Source: Theobroma cacao (taxonomy: Eukaryota; Streptophyta; Magnoliopsida; Malvales; Malvaceae). Taken from it: DNA of 64,000 nucleotides. Every line of letters starts with the position of its first letter. Position 1 is the stretch's first letter. A program made the translations under genes and the position numbers. The stretch spans positions 23,204,315 to 23,268,314 of the forward strand of contig NC_030858.1 of NCBI RefSeq assembly GCF_000208745.1, read 5' to 3'. Below the pieces are notes generated by a model. That model ran no database searches. It had not been told where the DNA came from and was given only the letters and a program-made list of their open reading frames with translations. Below, one piece after another: positions 1 through 11,800 of the stretch.

Positions 1-13
1 AGAGATTGAAGGG

Positions 14-457
14 GTGAATGAAAAAGTAGTTGAACCTGAGAATGAACATGTTGATAAGGGAGAAATGTGTGAGAATGAGATTGATATTGAACAAAAAGAA
101 GATGACAAGGCTAAAACTCAAGGAACCTCTCAAGTCATCCATCCTCCACCACCTTTTCCCCAAAGGCTCCAAAAGCAAAAGCTTGAAAAACAATTTCAAA
201 AGATCCTCGATGTCTTGAAGAAATTACACATAAATATTCCTTTTGCTAAAGCTTTGGAACAAATGCCCAACTATGTCAAGTTTTTGAAAGACATCTTCTC
301 CAAAAAGAGAAAGCTAGGAGAGTTTGAAACTGTCTCCCTTACAGAAGAATGTAGTGTAATTCTCCAAAATAAACTGCCACAAAAACTCAAAGATCCAAGT
401 AGTTTCATAATCCCTTGCACAATTGGTAATTTATTTTTTTGCAAAATCTTTGAGTGA
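14..457 (+). pseudogene. Ty3/gypsy gag-protease junction fragment
   Basis: This is a 147-codon stretch that begins mid-protein. It has an acidic, charged N-terminal part, a proline run (HPPPPFP) and a basic KQKLEKQF segment. After that comes the conserved lead-in to the plant gypsy protease (PNYVKFLKDIFSKKRKLGEF, then FIIPCTIGN). The frame is lost in a run of T at about 432-439, just before the protease active site, and the protein continues in another frame at 423-758. The start given is simply the first ATG in the window; the real start of the polyprotein is upstream. Role known for the family: the end of gag leading into the polyprotein protease. Confidence 0.65.
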
Positions 458-758
458 TTTAGGTGTAAGTATCAATTTAATACCTTGGTCAATTTTTGAG
501 AAACTTGGTTTGGGGAAATGCAAACCCACTTTTGTTACTTTGCAACTGGCTGATCGTTCTTACGTGTACCCAAGGGGAATTATTGAAGATGTTCTTGTCA
601 AGGTAGATAAATTTATTTTTCTAGTTGATTTTATAATTCTTGACATGGAAAAAGATAGGCAAATTCCAATCATCCTTGGGAGGCTGTTCTTAGCAACTGC
701 TAAAGCTTTGATTGATGTGGAAAAAGGTGAGCTCACTTTGAGAGTTCAAGACCAATAG
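423..758 (+). pseudogene. Retroviral-type aspartic protease (gypsy)
   Basis: This frame picks up the polyprotein after the poly-T frameshift near 435. It carries the aspartic protease core: FAKSLSDLGVSINLIPWSIF holds the D-L-G-A/V-S active-site type motif, followed by LQLADRS, YPRGIIEDVLVKVDKFIF and the second motif IILGRLFLATAKALIDV. These are hallmarks of plant Athila-type proteases, which process the gag-pol polyprotein. The active-site region reads DLGVS, so the catalytic Asp is present, but the frame is cut from gag by the shift and ends in a stop at 756-758. It continues after a short gap into the linker at 789. Confidence 0.8.
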
Positions 759-788
759 GTAACATTATATATTTTCAAAGCTTTAAAA

Positions 789-2193
789 TTGCCTGTGACA
801 TCTGAAGACTGGTTTTCTGTGAGTGCGGTAAATAACTTTACACATGATGTTTTCTTAGAAAAAAATCCCAATGATCCTCTTGAAGCATGTTTAGTTGCTA
901 ACTCTGATAGGGATGATGATGAATTTATTAAATATTCAAATTTGTTAAATGCTCACTCCAGACTTAGAACTAATCATCAATTTGAGTCTTTAGATGTTTC
1001 AGCTTCTTTGATGCCAGCTTCTAAGCCCTCCATTTAGGAACCACCTACTTTGGAACTCAAACCTCTGCCTGCACACTTGAGGTATGCTTTTCTTGGAAAA
1101 TCTTCCACTCTTCCAGTTATTATTTATGTTGCTCTCACTAACATGCAAGAGGAGAAGTTATTGAGGACACTTAGAGAATTCAAGAAAGCAATAGGGTGCA
1201 CCATAGTTGATATTAAGGGAATTAGCCCTTCTGTTTGCATGCACAAAATTCTGCTTGAAGAAAATCACAAAGCCACCATCGAATAGCAAAGAAGATTGAA
1301 TCCCATCATGAAAGAAGTAGTTAAGAAGGAAATCATCAAGTGGTTGGATGTTGGAATAATTTATCCTATCTCTGATAGCTCATGGCTAAGTCTAGTTCAA
1401 TGTGTTCCTAAGAAAGGAGGAATGACTGTGGTTGCCAATGACAATAATGAGCTCATTCCAAAAAAAACTGTGACTAGGTGGAGAGTTTGCATGGACTATC
1501 GCAAGCTTAAAAAAGCTACAAGGAAAGATCACTTCCCTCTTCCATTCATTGATCAATTGTTGGATCGCTTGGCTAGTAAGGAATATTATTACTTTCTAGA
1601 TGGTTATTCTAATTATAACCAAATTGCTATTGCTCTTGAAGATCAAGAAAATACTACATTTACATGTCCTTCTGGCACCTTTGCTTTTAGAAGAATGCCA
1701 TTTGGATTATGTAATGCATCTGTCACCTTTCAGAGATGTATGATGGCCATATTGACAGACATGATGGATAAATGTTTGGAGGTATTTATGGATTATTTTT
1801 TTTGTCTTTGGAAATAATTTTGATGATTGTCTCTTAAATCTTGCTAGGGTACTTAAGAGATGTGAAGAAACAAATTTGGTACTCAACTGGGAGAAATGTC
1901 ACTTCATGGTGCGAGAAGGTATTGTCCTTGGGCACAAGATCTCTAGTAGCTGTATTGAGGTAGATAAAGCAAAAATTGAAACAATTGAGATATTACCACC
2001 TCCAATAAATGTCAAAGGTATTAGAAGTTTTCTTGGTCATGCTGGTTTTTATAGAAGATTTGTTAAAGACTTTTCAAAAAATTTTAAACCACTTTGCAAT
2101 TTATTGAAAAAAGATGTGCCATTTAAGTTTGATAATGAATGTTTGGTTGCTTTGGATGAATTGAAGAAAAGATTAATATCGCACCTATCATAA
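789..2193 (+). pseudogene. Ty3/gypsy linker and reverse transcriptase, frameshifted
   Basis: A linker (789-1286, with in-frame stops near 1035 and 1284) leads to the RT. Visible RT motifs are WRVCMDYRKLKKATRKDHFP (from about 1480), FLDGYSNYNQIAI, and TFAFRRMPFGLCNASVTFQR. The catalytic FMDD box near 1785 is damaged: it reads FMDY, the frame is lost in a T run, and the sequence resumes in another frame at about 1800 (LNWEKCHFMVREGIVLGHKI, then FLGHAGFYRRFVKDF) as the thumb/connection region up to 2193. The enzyme would copy element RNA into DNA, but this copy cannot, because the catalytic aspartate is replaced and the frame is broken at least three times. Confidence 0.85.
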
Positions 2194-2225
2194 TTAGTCC
2201 CGATTAGACTCTCCCTTTTAAACTA

Positions 2226-2546
2226 ATGTGTGATGCGAGTGATTATGTGGTGGGAGCTATTTTGGGACAAAGGAAGGATAAAATCTTCCATTCCACCTAT
2301 TATGCTAGCAAGACTTTGAATGAGGCCCAGAAAAATTATACCACAATTAAAAAGGAGCTCTTGGCTGTAGTTTTTGCTTTTGACAAATTTCGCTCCTATC
2401 TCGTGGGGGCAAAGGTGATAGTGTACACTAACCATTCAACTATCAAATACTTGATTGCCAAGAAGGATGCTAAACCAAGATTGATAAGGTGGATTCTCTT
2501 GCTACAAAAGTTTGATTTAGAGATTCATGACATACTTCGAGATAGA
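2226..2546 (+). pseudogene. Ty3/gypsy RNase H domain
   Basis: The frame opens with [16 protein letters not shown], the first RNase H aspartate motif of gypsy elements. It continues through [20 protein letters not shown] (with the Glu of the active site), [15 protein letters not shown], and [13 protein letters not shown] (usually YTDH, so the Asp appears changed to Asn). It ends in [16 protein letters not shown]. In intact elements a linker and then integrase follow. Here the frame runs straight, without a stop, into an unrelated domain at about 2547. The RT-to-RNase H link is also broken between 2193 and 2226. Confidence 0.8.
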
Positions 2547-3404
2547 CATTGGCAGCTATTTAGTGACCAACTTGAATCTGCAGTGGTGCTTGTAGTCTGG
2601 GAGTTTTATGCAAATGCAGTTGAGCATGTTGATGGTGTGGCGTTTGTCTGTGGCAAACAAGTCCCTTTTCACAGCCAAGCTATCAAAGCATTTTTTGGAA
2701 CCTCCAATATTGAAAATGATGACTGCGTGCAGTACTTGGGCGATCATTAGGATTGTAATGAGATTATATCGACGTTGTGTGTTGAGGGAGCCCAATGAAA
2801 GACATCGCATGGTGAGCCAGTTTCATTCAAACGAAGTGCCATGACAAAAGAGTTGAAAGTTTGGTTACACTTTATAGTGGCACAGTTACTCCTTTCCACT
2901 CATATAAGTGATGTAACAAGGGATTGCTGAATGCTTATTTATGCCATTGTCACACATAAATCCATTAATGTTGGTAAGGTTATCTCTCATGCCATCTTAC
3001 ATACGAGCTACACTAAACGAGATGGTATCGATTTTTCTTCCTTAATCACTGCATTATGTGCGAGAGCTGGTGTGCAATGGAACGATAAAGAGGAGATGTA
3101 ACAACCGAAAATTCCCATCACCATGGGCATTCTTAAGTGATTAGAGGAATCTGCACTGGTTGCTAGTAGTTCTTCATAAGTCACACCCCGACGTTCCCAA
3201 GCGGCTCTCACACGTAGTGTTGCTCAATGGATGGAGCGCATTGATTGTAGATTAGACTGTCACAAAAGGCAAAATTGAGCAATTGAAGAAATGATGAGAG
3301 CTTATGGTGAACACATTGGGATGGACATGACTACTTTTCCTTCGTTACCTACGGATTCTGACTCTAAGGACGATTTTGGTGGTGATGATGCAGAGGACTT
3401 GTAA
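2547..3404 (+). pseudogene. Plant transposon protein-like frame with many stops
   Basis: A single reading frame of about 285 codons runs from HWQLFSDQ to EDL-stop without a net frameshift, but is interrupted by about seven in-frame stops. The recognisable part is [20 protein letters not shown], then [20 protein letters not shown], followed further on by KELKVWLHFIVAQLL and AIVTHKSINVGKVISHAIL. This resembles the 'putative plant transposon protein' domain that recurs in plant Athila-type elements and in isolated plant reading frames; its function is unknown. The acidic C-terminus (SDSKDDFGGDDAEDL) is intact. It lies where an integrase would be expected and is joined in frame to RNase H. Confidence 0.6.
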
Positions 3405-4716
3405 ACTATAGCTTCGGAGCTAGGGGAGTATTCTTGTCTTTTTTCTTTTATTTTCCTTTATCACATTGAGGACAATGTTTGTTCCAAGTTTGGGGGAGTG
3501 GTTTAGAATTTTGTTGGTTTATATGCCTTGCATGTTTTATTTATATTTTGCATGTTTTATTTGTGTTCAAAAAAAAAAAATTGAGGTAGTTGCACCTCAC
3601 TCATGATTGTCCCAATCCTAAGATGATATTTTAATTATCTTTTGATTCTTAGCTTTTGGGAAGCATATAGTTATGATTTAATTTTATGTGATATTCTTGT
3701 ATTAGCTTTATTTTAGAATGTGACTTCAAATAATTTGAGCACTATACTCTTTTGCTTAAAATTTTATGTGATTTAGAGAAAGTTTATGTTGATGAAATAG
3801 TATAGTGATGTCAAATTCTAGAATTTGTTTGATTCTCTTTTGAGGTGAAATCTTAGATATCACTTAGGATAGGAAGTGATTTAGGCCATCTTTGGATCGT
3901 TTGAGCCTTTTTGGGCTTACCTTATTATATTTATCCTTAGTCACTTTTTTTGAGCCTAATTTACCTTTTCTTTGTAATTACACAATTGTGTTAGTCTTGA
4001 CTTGTCTATTTAAATCCAGCAATTTGAACCTTTCACCCTCTAAGTATATTAATCTTTCTAGGGAATGGTTTAAGCTTAAAGATAAATTAGGAGAGAAAGG
4101 TAAAAAAAAAAGTGATGGTTGTTAGGAAAATTACCTCTTGTTTATAATTGTCAAAAATAAGTTTGGGGGTTGAAAAAAAAAAGAAATAAAATATGGGGTA
4201 TAGAGGAAAGTTTACTTCAAGTTTGGGGGTACTATAAAAAATTTTTTTTGAGCTCTTTATATGTCCTAGATTGATTAAGTGCTTAGGGTGAATTTGAGCC
4301 TAAATATGTCCTTTATCATACCTTGACCCTAGCCTTATATTACAAGCTTGATAAAGACCTATTGATCCTTGAATAAGTGTTAATCTACATTAGTGGAGAG
4401 AGAGATGAAAAACAAACTGATGGGATCCTAGTACTAATCTATGCTTAGATTTGGCATAAACTAATCTGAATTGCATGATATTCTTTATAAGAGAACATTC
4501 ACACACACGAAAAGTCCATTCGAAAAATAAGTTTTCACTTGAATTGATGCATAAATTTAAGGATTAGCTGTATGTTACTTTAAGTTGAAATTTGAGTTAA
4601 TTTCTGAGAAAAAATTGAGAAATCATGATTTGGTACTTCTATCTCTCATTTATGTTCAGTTTCTTTTTGTGATTTTCTTTTGCTTGAGGACTAGCAAAAT
4701 CTTAAGTTTGGGGGTG
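3405..4716 (+). other. Gypsy 3' non-coding region with four polypurine-tract copies
   Basis: There is no coding signal here. The stretch is T-rich and holds four near-identical copies of AAGTTTGGGGG(T/A), at 3486-3497, 4159-4170, 4219-4230 and 4704-4715. The last abuts the 3' LTR and is therefore the likely functional polypurine tract, the primer for plus-strand DNA synthesis. The others may be extra tracts or repeated remnants. A short open frame at 3892-4125 has no recognisable motif and is probably chance. Confidence 0.6.
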
Positions 4717-5932
4717 TGATAATTCTATTTTATAGAATTATTTCAGTCCAATTTTTTTATGAAATATTAACTAAGTCCTAAATTTTTAATTATAATTTAC
4801 TTATTTTTAGTTGTTTTTATAATTAGTTTATTTTTAAGTGAGGCATTTAAATTTTATGTTATTTTTTTAATTTGATTATTATTTATTAATTTTTATATTT
4901 TTCGTCGAAACTAAAACAATTTGGCTTAATTTTGAAAGGTAAGGCGGTGAAAGATCTAGAAGTTTGTTTGCATATGCTTTAGTGTTTTGGCCATAACTCG
5001 CGCTACAGAACTCCAAATGATGCGATTCTTGGATCATTGGAAAGCTAAGAGACAGAGCTACAACTTTCATGAGATCATTTTACCTAGTTATACCTTGAAG
5101 ATAGAGAAAATTGCATCATAAAAATAGCTAGACGTATTGTGCCGGGAATGAAAATTTGTAAAGACTGACAATTGATTTTTTGGGCCTTTCATTTCACTTT
5201 TAAGCCCAATTAAACCATAGGTCAACTTAGGGAACTATAGGTTAAGTCTATTAGTATAAATAGGATATTTTAAGAACATTAGGGTTGATAAATTTTGGAG
5301 ATTCAAGAAGCTAGAAGTTGAGGTTGAAACTTGGAGATCAAGGCATCAAATGTTTGTTTTGTTTTCTTCCTTGGCTTTTATTTTTCTTGATACTCTTAAT
5401 TGTTGAAATTATTATAACGTTATTTGTCTTTGCGATTATGAGTAGCTAATTTTCTTTTTCTAGGATTGTAATTGAACTCACATATAGTTTAAATTTTGAA
5501 TCTCTTTCTTATTTATCTTTAATGGGATTTGAATTGCTTATTCCAATTTGTTCTTAATGCTTTTAATTGCTTGACCACCAATTAAATTGATTTAGGAACC
5601 TAAACAAACTTGGGAAAGGGAGTTTAAATTATACTAAAATTGGGATAGCATATGGTCATATTAATAGATTTGCGTATAGGATAGGGATATACCTATGGGC
5701 CATATGTAGCCAGATTAGAGCCTAAATTTAATGAGTCTGTTTTAATTCCAATTCACATAAGGATATATAGTGTTTTGGTTAAAATAGATATTTTTATAAG
5801 ATGAGTCCGGAGTCCCTTGTAAATAATTTAGAACTCTAGGTTAGCAATTCAACCCATTGAAATAATTTAAGGAAGAGAGGTAAGATTTTGATGAAATGTG
5901 AGGGATATTGTAATCCTAGGCTTGTTTGATTT
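4717..5932 (+). repeat. 3' LTR of the gypsy element (right end approximate)
   Basis: This begins TGATAATTC directly after the AAGTTTGGGGGTG polypurine tract. A start two bases earlier, TGTGATAA, is equally possible. A TATA box (TATAAATAG, 5255-5263) sits in the middle, as expected for the U3/R promoter. The right end is not resolved: the sequence runs up to unit A at 5938 without a clear CA end, so A may have cut into it. The 5' LTR is outside the window, so the two could not be compared. Confidence 0.6.
5255..5263 (+). promoter_or_regulatory. TATA box of gypsy LTR promoter
   Basis: TATAAATAG stands about 540 bases into the LTR, with AT-rich flanks, in the place where retrotransposon LTRs start RNA synthesis. 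Calling it the promoter is an inference from position and sequence. Confidence 0.45.
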
Positions 5933-5937
5933 GATAT

Positions 5938-8814
5938 TATAAAGCCCGACCTTATAAAATATTTTTCATGAGATACATGTGATCGATAGCATGTTTGCAT
6001 GCTAGGAGAGTCCCGAAAATTTACAAAAGTCGGTATTGTACCTAGAGGTACAACAAAGTTGATTTAAGCCTCGAACTAGATCGAATAGAGATTTTAGGGT
6101 GAAATTTAAAATTTTACAGGCAAGGAATGACTTAAAATGGTGATTCGGAGTTCGAAGATTAATTTGGAGTCAAATCGAAATTTTTACTATCTAGGGGTAA
6201 AATGGTAATTTTGTCACCTGAGGATAAAATTGGAATATTGGAAGAAGTTTTTGATCAAGATTGATCACATTTGACTCATTGGAGTATAATTTGAGGTTGA
6301 TAAGTGAAAAAGTTAAAATTTTGGTATTTTTGGAGCATAGGTAGGGGCAAAACAGTAATTTTCCACCACTAGAACACTTGTCCAGCACATGGTCTGTCCT
6401 TATCCTCATTTTGACCTTTGACTAATCATGTGGTGGAGAATGGAAGCATAATTATTAATGTATATAAAGAAAAATGGACTAATAAGCATTTGACATGTGT
6501 CAAACTTAGAATATATTAATATTTAGCTTAAAAATCAGCATAAATCAGCCTACTATCTCTCCAAATATTAGCCAAGCAAGGAAAAGAAGGAAACAAAGGA
6601 AGAACAAAACCTAGGTGGAGAAAAGTGTGGAAAATCAAGGAAAATAAGTGAAAAGGTAGGATTTTTCAATTTAAACTTGAAATCTATTTTCCTTAAGCAT
6701 TTCTCCTTATTTTCCATGGTTAAATTACATGTTTTCATGATGAATTCATGGCTGGTGAAAAAGGGTATGGAGAGAGAAAGATGTTGGATTGAATTGATTT
6801 TAAGATATGTTAGTGTTTTTAGTTAATTTAGCATATTTAGAAGCAAAACAACAAGAAAAGAATCCATTTTCCCCATGAATCTTCATTGGCCGAATCTTCC
6901 TTGATGTGTGTGGGTGATGGATTGTTATTATTTCAAGAGAAATGGCTTGGAAAATGATGAATAATGGTGAGATAAATTAAGTAGGAAAAATCACGGTGTT
7001 AGTGCACTGTAATAGCCGAATTTTTCCATGAAGAAATGGAAGGGTTTTGATGCTGAAATTGGTGTTATTTGAATAATGTTTGGTGAATTGAGGTATTAGA
7101 AAAGAAATGGAGTAATTTGGGATTAAATTGGACGTGTTAGTAATTAATCGGGTGATAAGACGAATTTGGCTGGTATCGAAATTTAGATGGTTACTCGTGC
7201 ATTTTGCATTCCATATCATGCATTAGTAGTCTAAATTAGTTCAATTTCGATTTAGTACCAATGTAGTGAGTTTCTCGATTTTGTACTGTGTCAAGGTGGT
7301 GAGTCCGCCGATAAAGGCAAGGGAATTGCATTCGAGGACCAGTAGTCTTAATACTTTGAAAATCCGCACTCTAGACATTGTGAGTAAACTTACTGTCATT
7401 TTAATTATCTAGGGTGGTTTTTAGATGATTTCATGAATTATGTGGAAAAAGGGATTTAAAAAGGTAAATTTTCATATTTTATGAATAAATGTGTTTCAAT
7501 GAAATTAATTTATAAATTGTTTTGAAAAATAGAGTACACAGAGACTGCTATTTGTTGCAATTTGATTGTTTAAATTAATTGGCTTATGATAAATTGGGCA
7601 TGATTGGCTGGTTGGCAATTGTATTGAAATACGGATTGTTTGTTTGCCTTGAAAGATTGTGAATTACAATAATTGCCATATCCTGTTATTGAATTTTATT
7701 GATTGGTGGGATAATTATTAGTTTACTGCAGTAGGCGGGTTCTGTGGACCAGCCTAGGAGAGGGGCACGGTAACCCCATTTATATGTGCTCACCTCGGGT
7801 GTAGAGGTGCGTAGGGTAGCTCCTGGGGTGATATTTGAGTTCACTTCACGCCGAACCACCACGTTATGGTGAACTCAGCCAACGCCAAGGAACAGCTGTG
7901 TTTTTCTCAAACTAAAAAATATGTTTATGTATGTATAAAATTTATTTTCAACAGCCTTGGCGGTCTCGGTAGGATGCCTCGGCCAAGGTGTCCCCGAGGA
8001 TAGATTTATGGCATAAGCCTAGTTTTTATGAGATTCATAAGCCTCGTTACGTATTTTGAATGAAATGTGTTCTAATGCTGTGACCTAGTTTATGATGATT
8101 TACTTTATCATCTCCGTGTACTCAACTCTAGATGTTTATGATGATGTCTATTTACTCATTGAGATTTTATAATCTCACCACCCTCATTTCCACCCATTTC
8201 AGGCTAAGTATAAGTTGTAGATAGCTAATATCATAGAAGGCTACAGTTGGCTTTACTTCCTCAAAAACTATAGGTTTGCAGCCTTCGTTCATTTTTGTCA
8301 TTTGGGGGTCCATATGTCACTGTAAATTAAATATCATACTCTAGTTATCTGTACTACTGTATGTAGAAATTTATTTTGCTTTTACACTGTAAAAATTATT
8401 TACGCAGTATTCTAAATATATTATTTTATAAGAAAGTAGAATATTTTGTTTAATATTTTTATTTTATTCTAACAGTCATGATTTCACTTTAAACAAATGT
8501 TTTAAACATCTAAATTTATTTTTGATTTTGAAATATGTGTTTTGCACTTATATACTACATTATTAGTTGGTATTGAATTTTTTTTTTTAAAATGACCGAA
8601 ATACCCCTGTGAGACGAAAATTATTATTTTATTTGTTTTGAGTTGGAAACAGTTTAAAATATTTTAGAACATGATTTTCAGCAATGGTTACTCACGGGGG
8701 AAATGAGATACTGATATTAAGCCTTGTGGGGTCCTGGTCGACATTCCGGGTAATGAATGTCTATTGGGAAACAGCGACGGTTGTCATGGGCTCGAGGAGT
8801 ATCGGGTCGTGACA
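5938..8814 (-). mobile_element. LTR-like unit A (TGTCACGACC family), minus strand
   Basis: Read on the minus strand it starts TGTCACGACCC at 8814 and ends about 2.88 kb later in GGTCGGGCTTTATA at 5938. Other copies end in GGTCGGGTTTTACA, so the terminal CA seems mutated to TA. Its body matches B in reverse: the block with ATGCCAACCGG-type sequence near the start, the GCCTCGGCCAAGG block, and a run of 'TTTTGCCCCTA' type phrases near the end. No polyprotein is seen, so I read it as a solo LTR or remnant. The flanks (GATAT left, ACAGT right) do not match. At its 5' end it is fused to unit B through TGACA. Confidence 0.65.
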
Positions 8815-11800
8815 ACAGTCGCGGTGTCCCGATAGACATTCATAACCCGGAATGCCAACCGGAACCCCGCAAGGCTTTAATATCAGTTTGTCATTCCCCA
8901 AATGAGTAACCATTGCTAAATATTATGTTCTAAAAGATTTTAAGTTATTTCCAACTTAAAACAACAAAAAAATGATTTCTGTCTCACAGGGGCATTTTGG
9001 TCATTTTTCCCTGAACATTTCGAAATCCACTAAAAATGTAGTATGCAAGTACAAAACACATAATCATAATAAAAAATAAGTTTAAACATCTAAAACCTTT
9101 ATTTAAAATGAAATTATGATTATTTAAATATAAAAAAATAAAAAAAATATTCAATAAAAATATTCTATTTTCTTATTAAACACTATTTTTAGAGTTATAC
9201 GTAAATAATGTTTTGTAGCGTAAAAACAAAATAAGTTCATACATACTGTAATATAGTAAGTCAGAGTATTTAATTTAATTTACAATAACCAGTAAGCTCC
9301 CGAATAACCAAAAGGAAGGGAGACTGTAAACCTACAGTTTGAAGGATGCAAATCCAATAGTAACCTCGATGAATAAGCTATCTACAGTCTATTCAGAGCC
9401 TGAAATGGGTGGAAAGGAGGGTGGTGAGATTATGTAATCCCAGTGAGTAAACAAATACCATAAAAAATATCTAAAGTCGAGTAAATGGAGACGATTAAAA
9501 TATTCCATCTCAATATGTATTTCATAACATAAATATTCATTTCATTTAAATAATCAACATGGCTTATGAGTATATTAAAAGCTTGGCTCCTGTCAAAATC
9601 ATTCTTGAGAATACCTTGGCCGAGGCATTTAACCGAGTCCACCAAGGCTGTTAAAAAGTTCGTATACTCATAAACATGTTTTTATTTTAAAAACACAGCC
9701 GTTCCTTGGCGTTAGCGGAGTTCATCATCATGAGATGGTTCGACGTGACGTGAACTCTAACCATACCTCAGGAGATACCCTACGCGCCCATCCGATAGAG
9801 GTACATATATAACCGAATTTCGTGCCCCTCTAATAGGCTGGTCCACAGAACCTACCCACTGCAGCAAGCTAAAACCCACCATACAATAAAATTTTGACAG
9901 CATGACATGACTAATATTATACTACCCAACTTGTAAATGTAAAACAGAACAATTCATACAGTTCACAAACCACAATTCCATCCAGTCATGCCAACACATT
10001 ACCATAAGCCATAAATTAAAATCATAAATTACAACACATCAAGTGGTCTCCAGTTACTCTATTTTCAAAGCCATCATTCAATTTCAAGACAATTTATAAA
10101 ATCTTTTCATTTAAACACATTTTGTTTATAAAACCTAAAAATTAACCATTTAAACTCATTTTCCATAAAATTCACAAAAATCGAATAAAAAGACCACTTT
10201 AGATAGTTAAAATGATGATAAGGTTACTCACTATTTCAAAAGTCGAATTTTTAGAGTACTCCGACTATCTATCATCGGGTACAATTTCTTTGCCTTTATC
10301 GGAGGATTCACTACCTAGACATAATACACAATCAAACAATTTACCACATTGGTGCTAAACCGTTATAAAACTATATGAATGCATGAAATGGAATGTAAAT
10401 TATTCGGATTATTGTCTAAACGCGGTGTTTTACACAAATTCAATTGTGTACCTAAATAAAACGGTATTGGCCCAATTCGATCTATCACCCGATTAATTGG
10501 CCAATATGTCCAATTCAACTCCAATTAACTCCATTTTTCTTTCAATTCTCCAAATTATCAAACACAAGTCAAATAGCATAAAATTTAGCAAAATCAACTT
10601 CACATTTTCTTTTGGAAATTTCGGCCATGGTGGGTGCATCAACTGTCACGACCCGAAACCTCCCTCAGGCCCATGACAATCGCCGCGACGTCCCGATTGA
10701 CACTCATTATTCGGAATGCCAACCGGAACCCCGCAGGGCTTACATATCAGTTTCTTTCCTTTCCTGTGAGCAATCATTGTTAAATATCGAGTTTTTAGAG
10801 AATATATACTATTTTAGATAAAAAACAATCAAAATAAAATTTTCGCCACACAAGGGTATTTTGGTCATTTTTTTTTCAAAAATTTCGAAACTGGCTAAAA
10901 CGTAATATACAAGTACAAAACACATAATTCATATTCAAAATGAGTTTAAAAGTCTAAAATCTTCATTTAAAACGAAATTACGGTTATTTGAATATAATAA
11001 GAAAATAAAAGAAATATTAAGGAAAATATTCTATTTTCTTATAAAACAATATTTATAGAGTTATACGTGAATAATTTTTATAGCGTAAAAGCTAAATAAA
11101 TTTATACATACTGAAATACAGTAAGCCAAAATATTTAATTTAATTTACAATAACAAGAGGGCCCCCGAATAAACAAAAGTAAAGAGGACTGTGAACCTAC
11201 GGTTTGGAAAATGCAGATCCAATGGTAGTCCTCGATGAGATCAGCTATCTACAGTCTATACTGAACCTGAAATGGGTGGAAAGGAGTTGGGTGAGATTTT
11301 GCAATCCCAATGAGTAAACAGACATTATCATAAATATCTAAAGGCGAGTAAAATGGAGGCAAGTTTAAACAACAAATTTCAACCCATTTCATAATGTTTT
11401 CAATTTATTTCTTAAACCATAAAATATTTGTAATTTACCAAAACAGTTGTTAAGGCTTATGTCTTTTATTAAAACAAGGCTCAAGCCAAAACTAATCCTC
11501 GGGGATACCTTGGCCGAGGCATCTAACCGAGTCCGCCAAGGGTGTTAAAATATTCACACGTGAAACACATTTTTATTTTTAAAACCAGCCGTTCCTTGGC
11601 GTTGGCCGAGTTACACATTCACGTGGGGGTTCGACGTGAAGTGAGCTCTAATACTACCCCGGGAGTTACCCTCCTCGCCTCTACAACCGGAGTAACTATA
11701 TAACTGGGTTTACCGTGCCCCTCTAATAGGCAGTCCACGGAAACCCGTCACTGCAGTGACTAACCCACCAATTTTAATAAAATTTCGACAGTATAACGTG

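Larger units (their letters stand above)
1..5937 (+). mobile_element. Athila-like Ty3/gypsy retrotransposon, 3' part, decayed
   Basis: The window opens inside a Ty3/gypsy element read on the plus strand. In order it holds an end-of-gag/protease region (14-758), a linker and reverse transcriptase (789-2193), RNase H (2226-2546), a second decayed reading frame (2547-3404), a 1.3-kb non-coding stretch with polypurine tracts, and a 3' LTR from about 4717. The protease-before-RT order and the motifs are of gypsy type. The lineage Athila is inferred from protein style and the long 3' non-coding region. No integrase is visible between RNase H and the following frame. Frameshifts and stops make it non-autonomous. 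Its 5' half lies outside the window. Its right end touches LTR-like unit A at 5938. Confidence 0.8.

Noticed and set aside
5933..8819. A target duplication for unit A
   Set aside because: Flanks GATAT and ACAGT do not match; A is fused to B instead.
10612..10821. Frames spanning the LTR start motif (also 17,936-18,187)
   Set aside because: They cross the insertion border of solo LTRs C and D and translate LTR ends.
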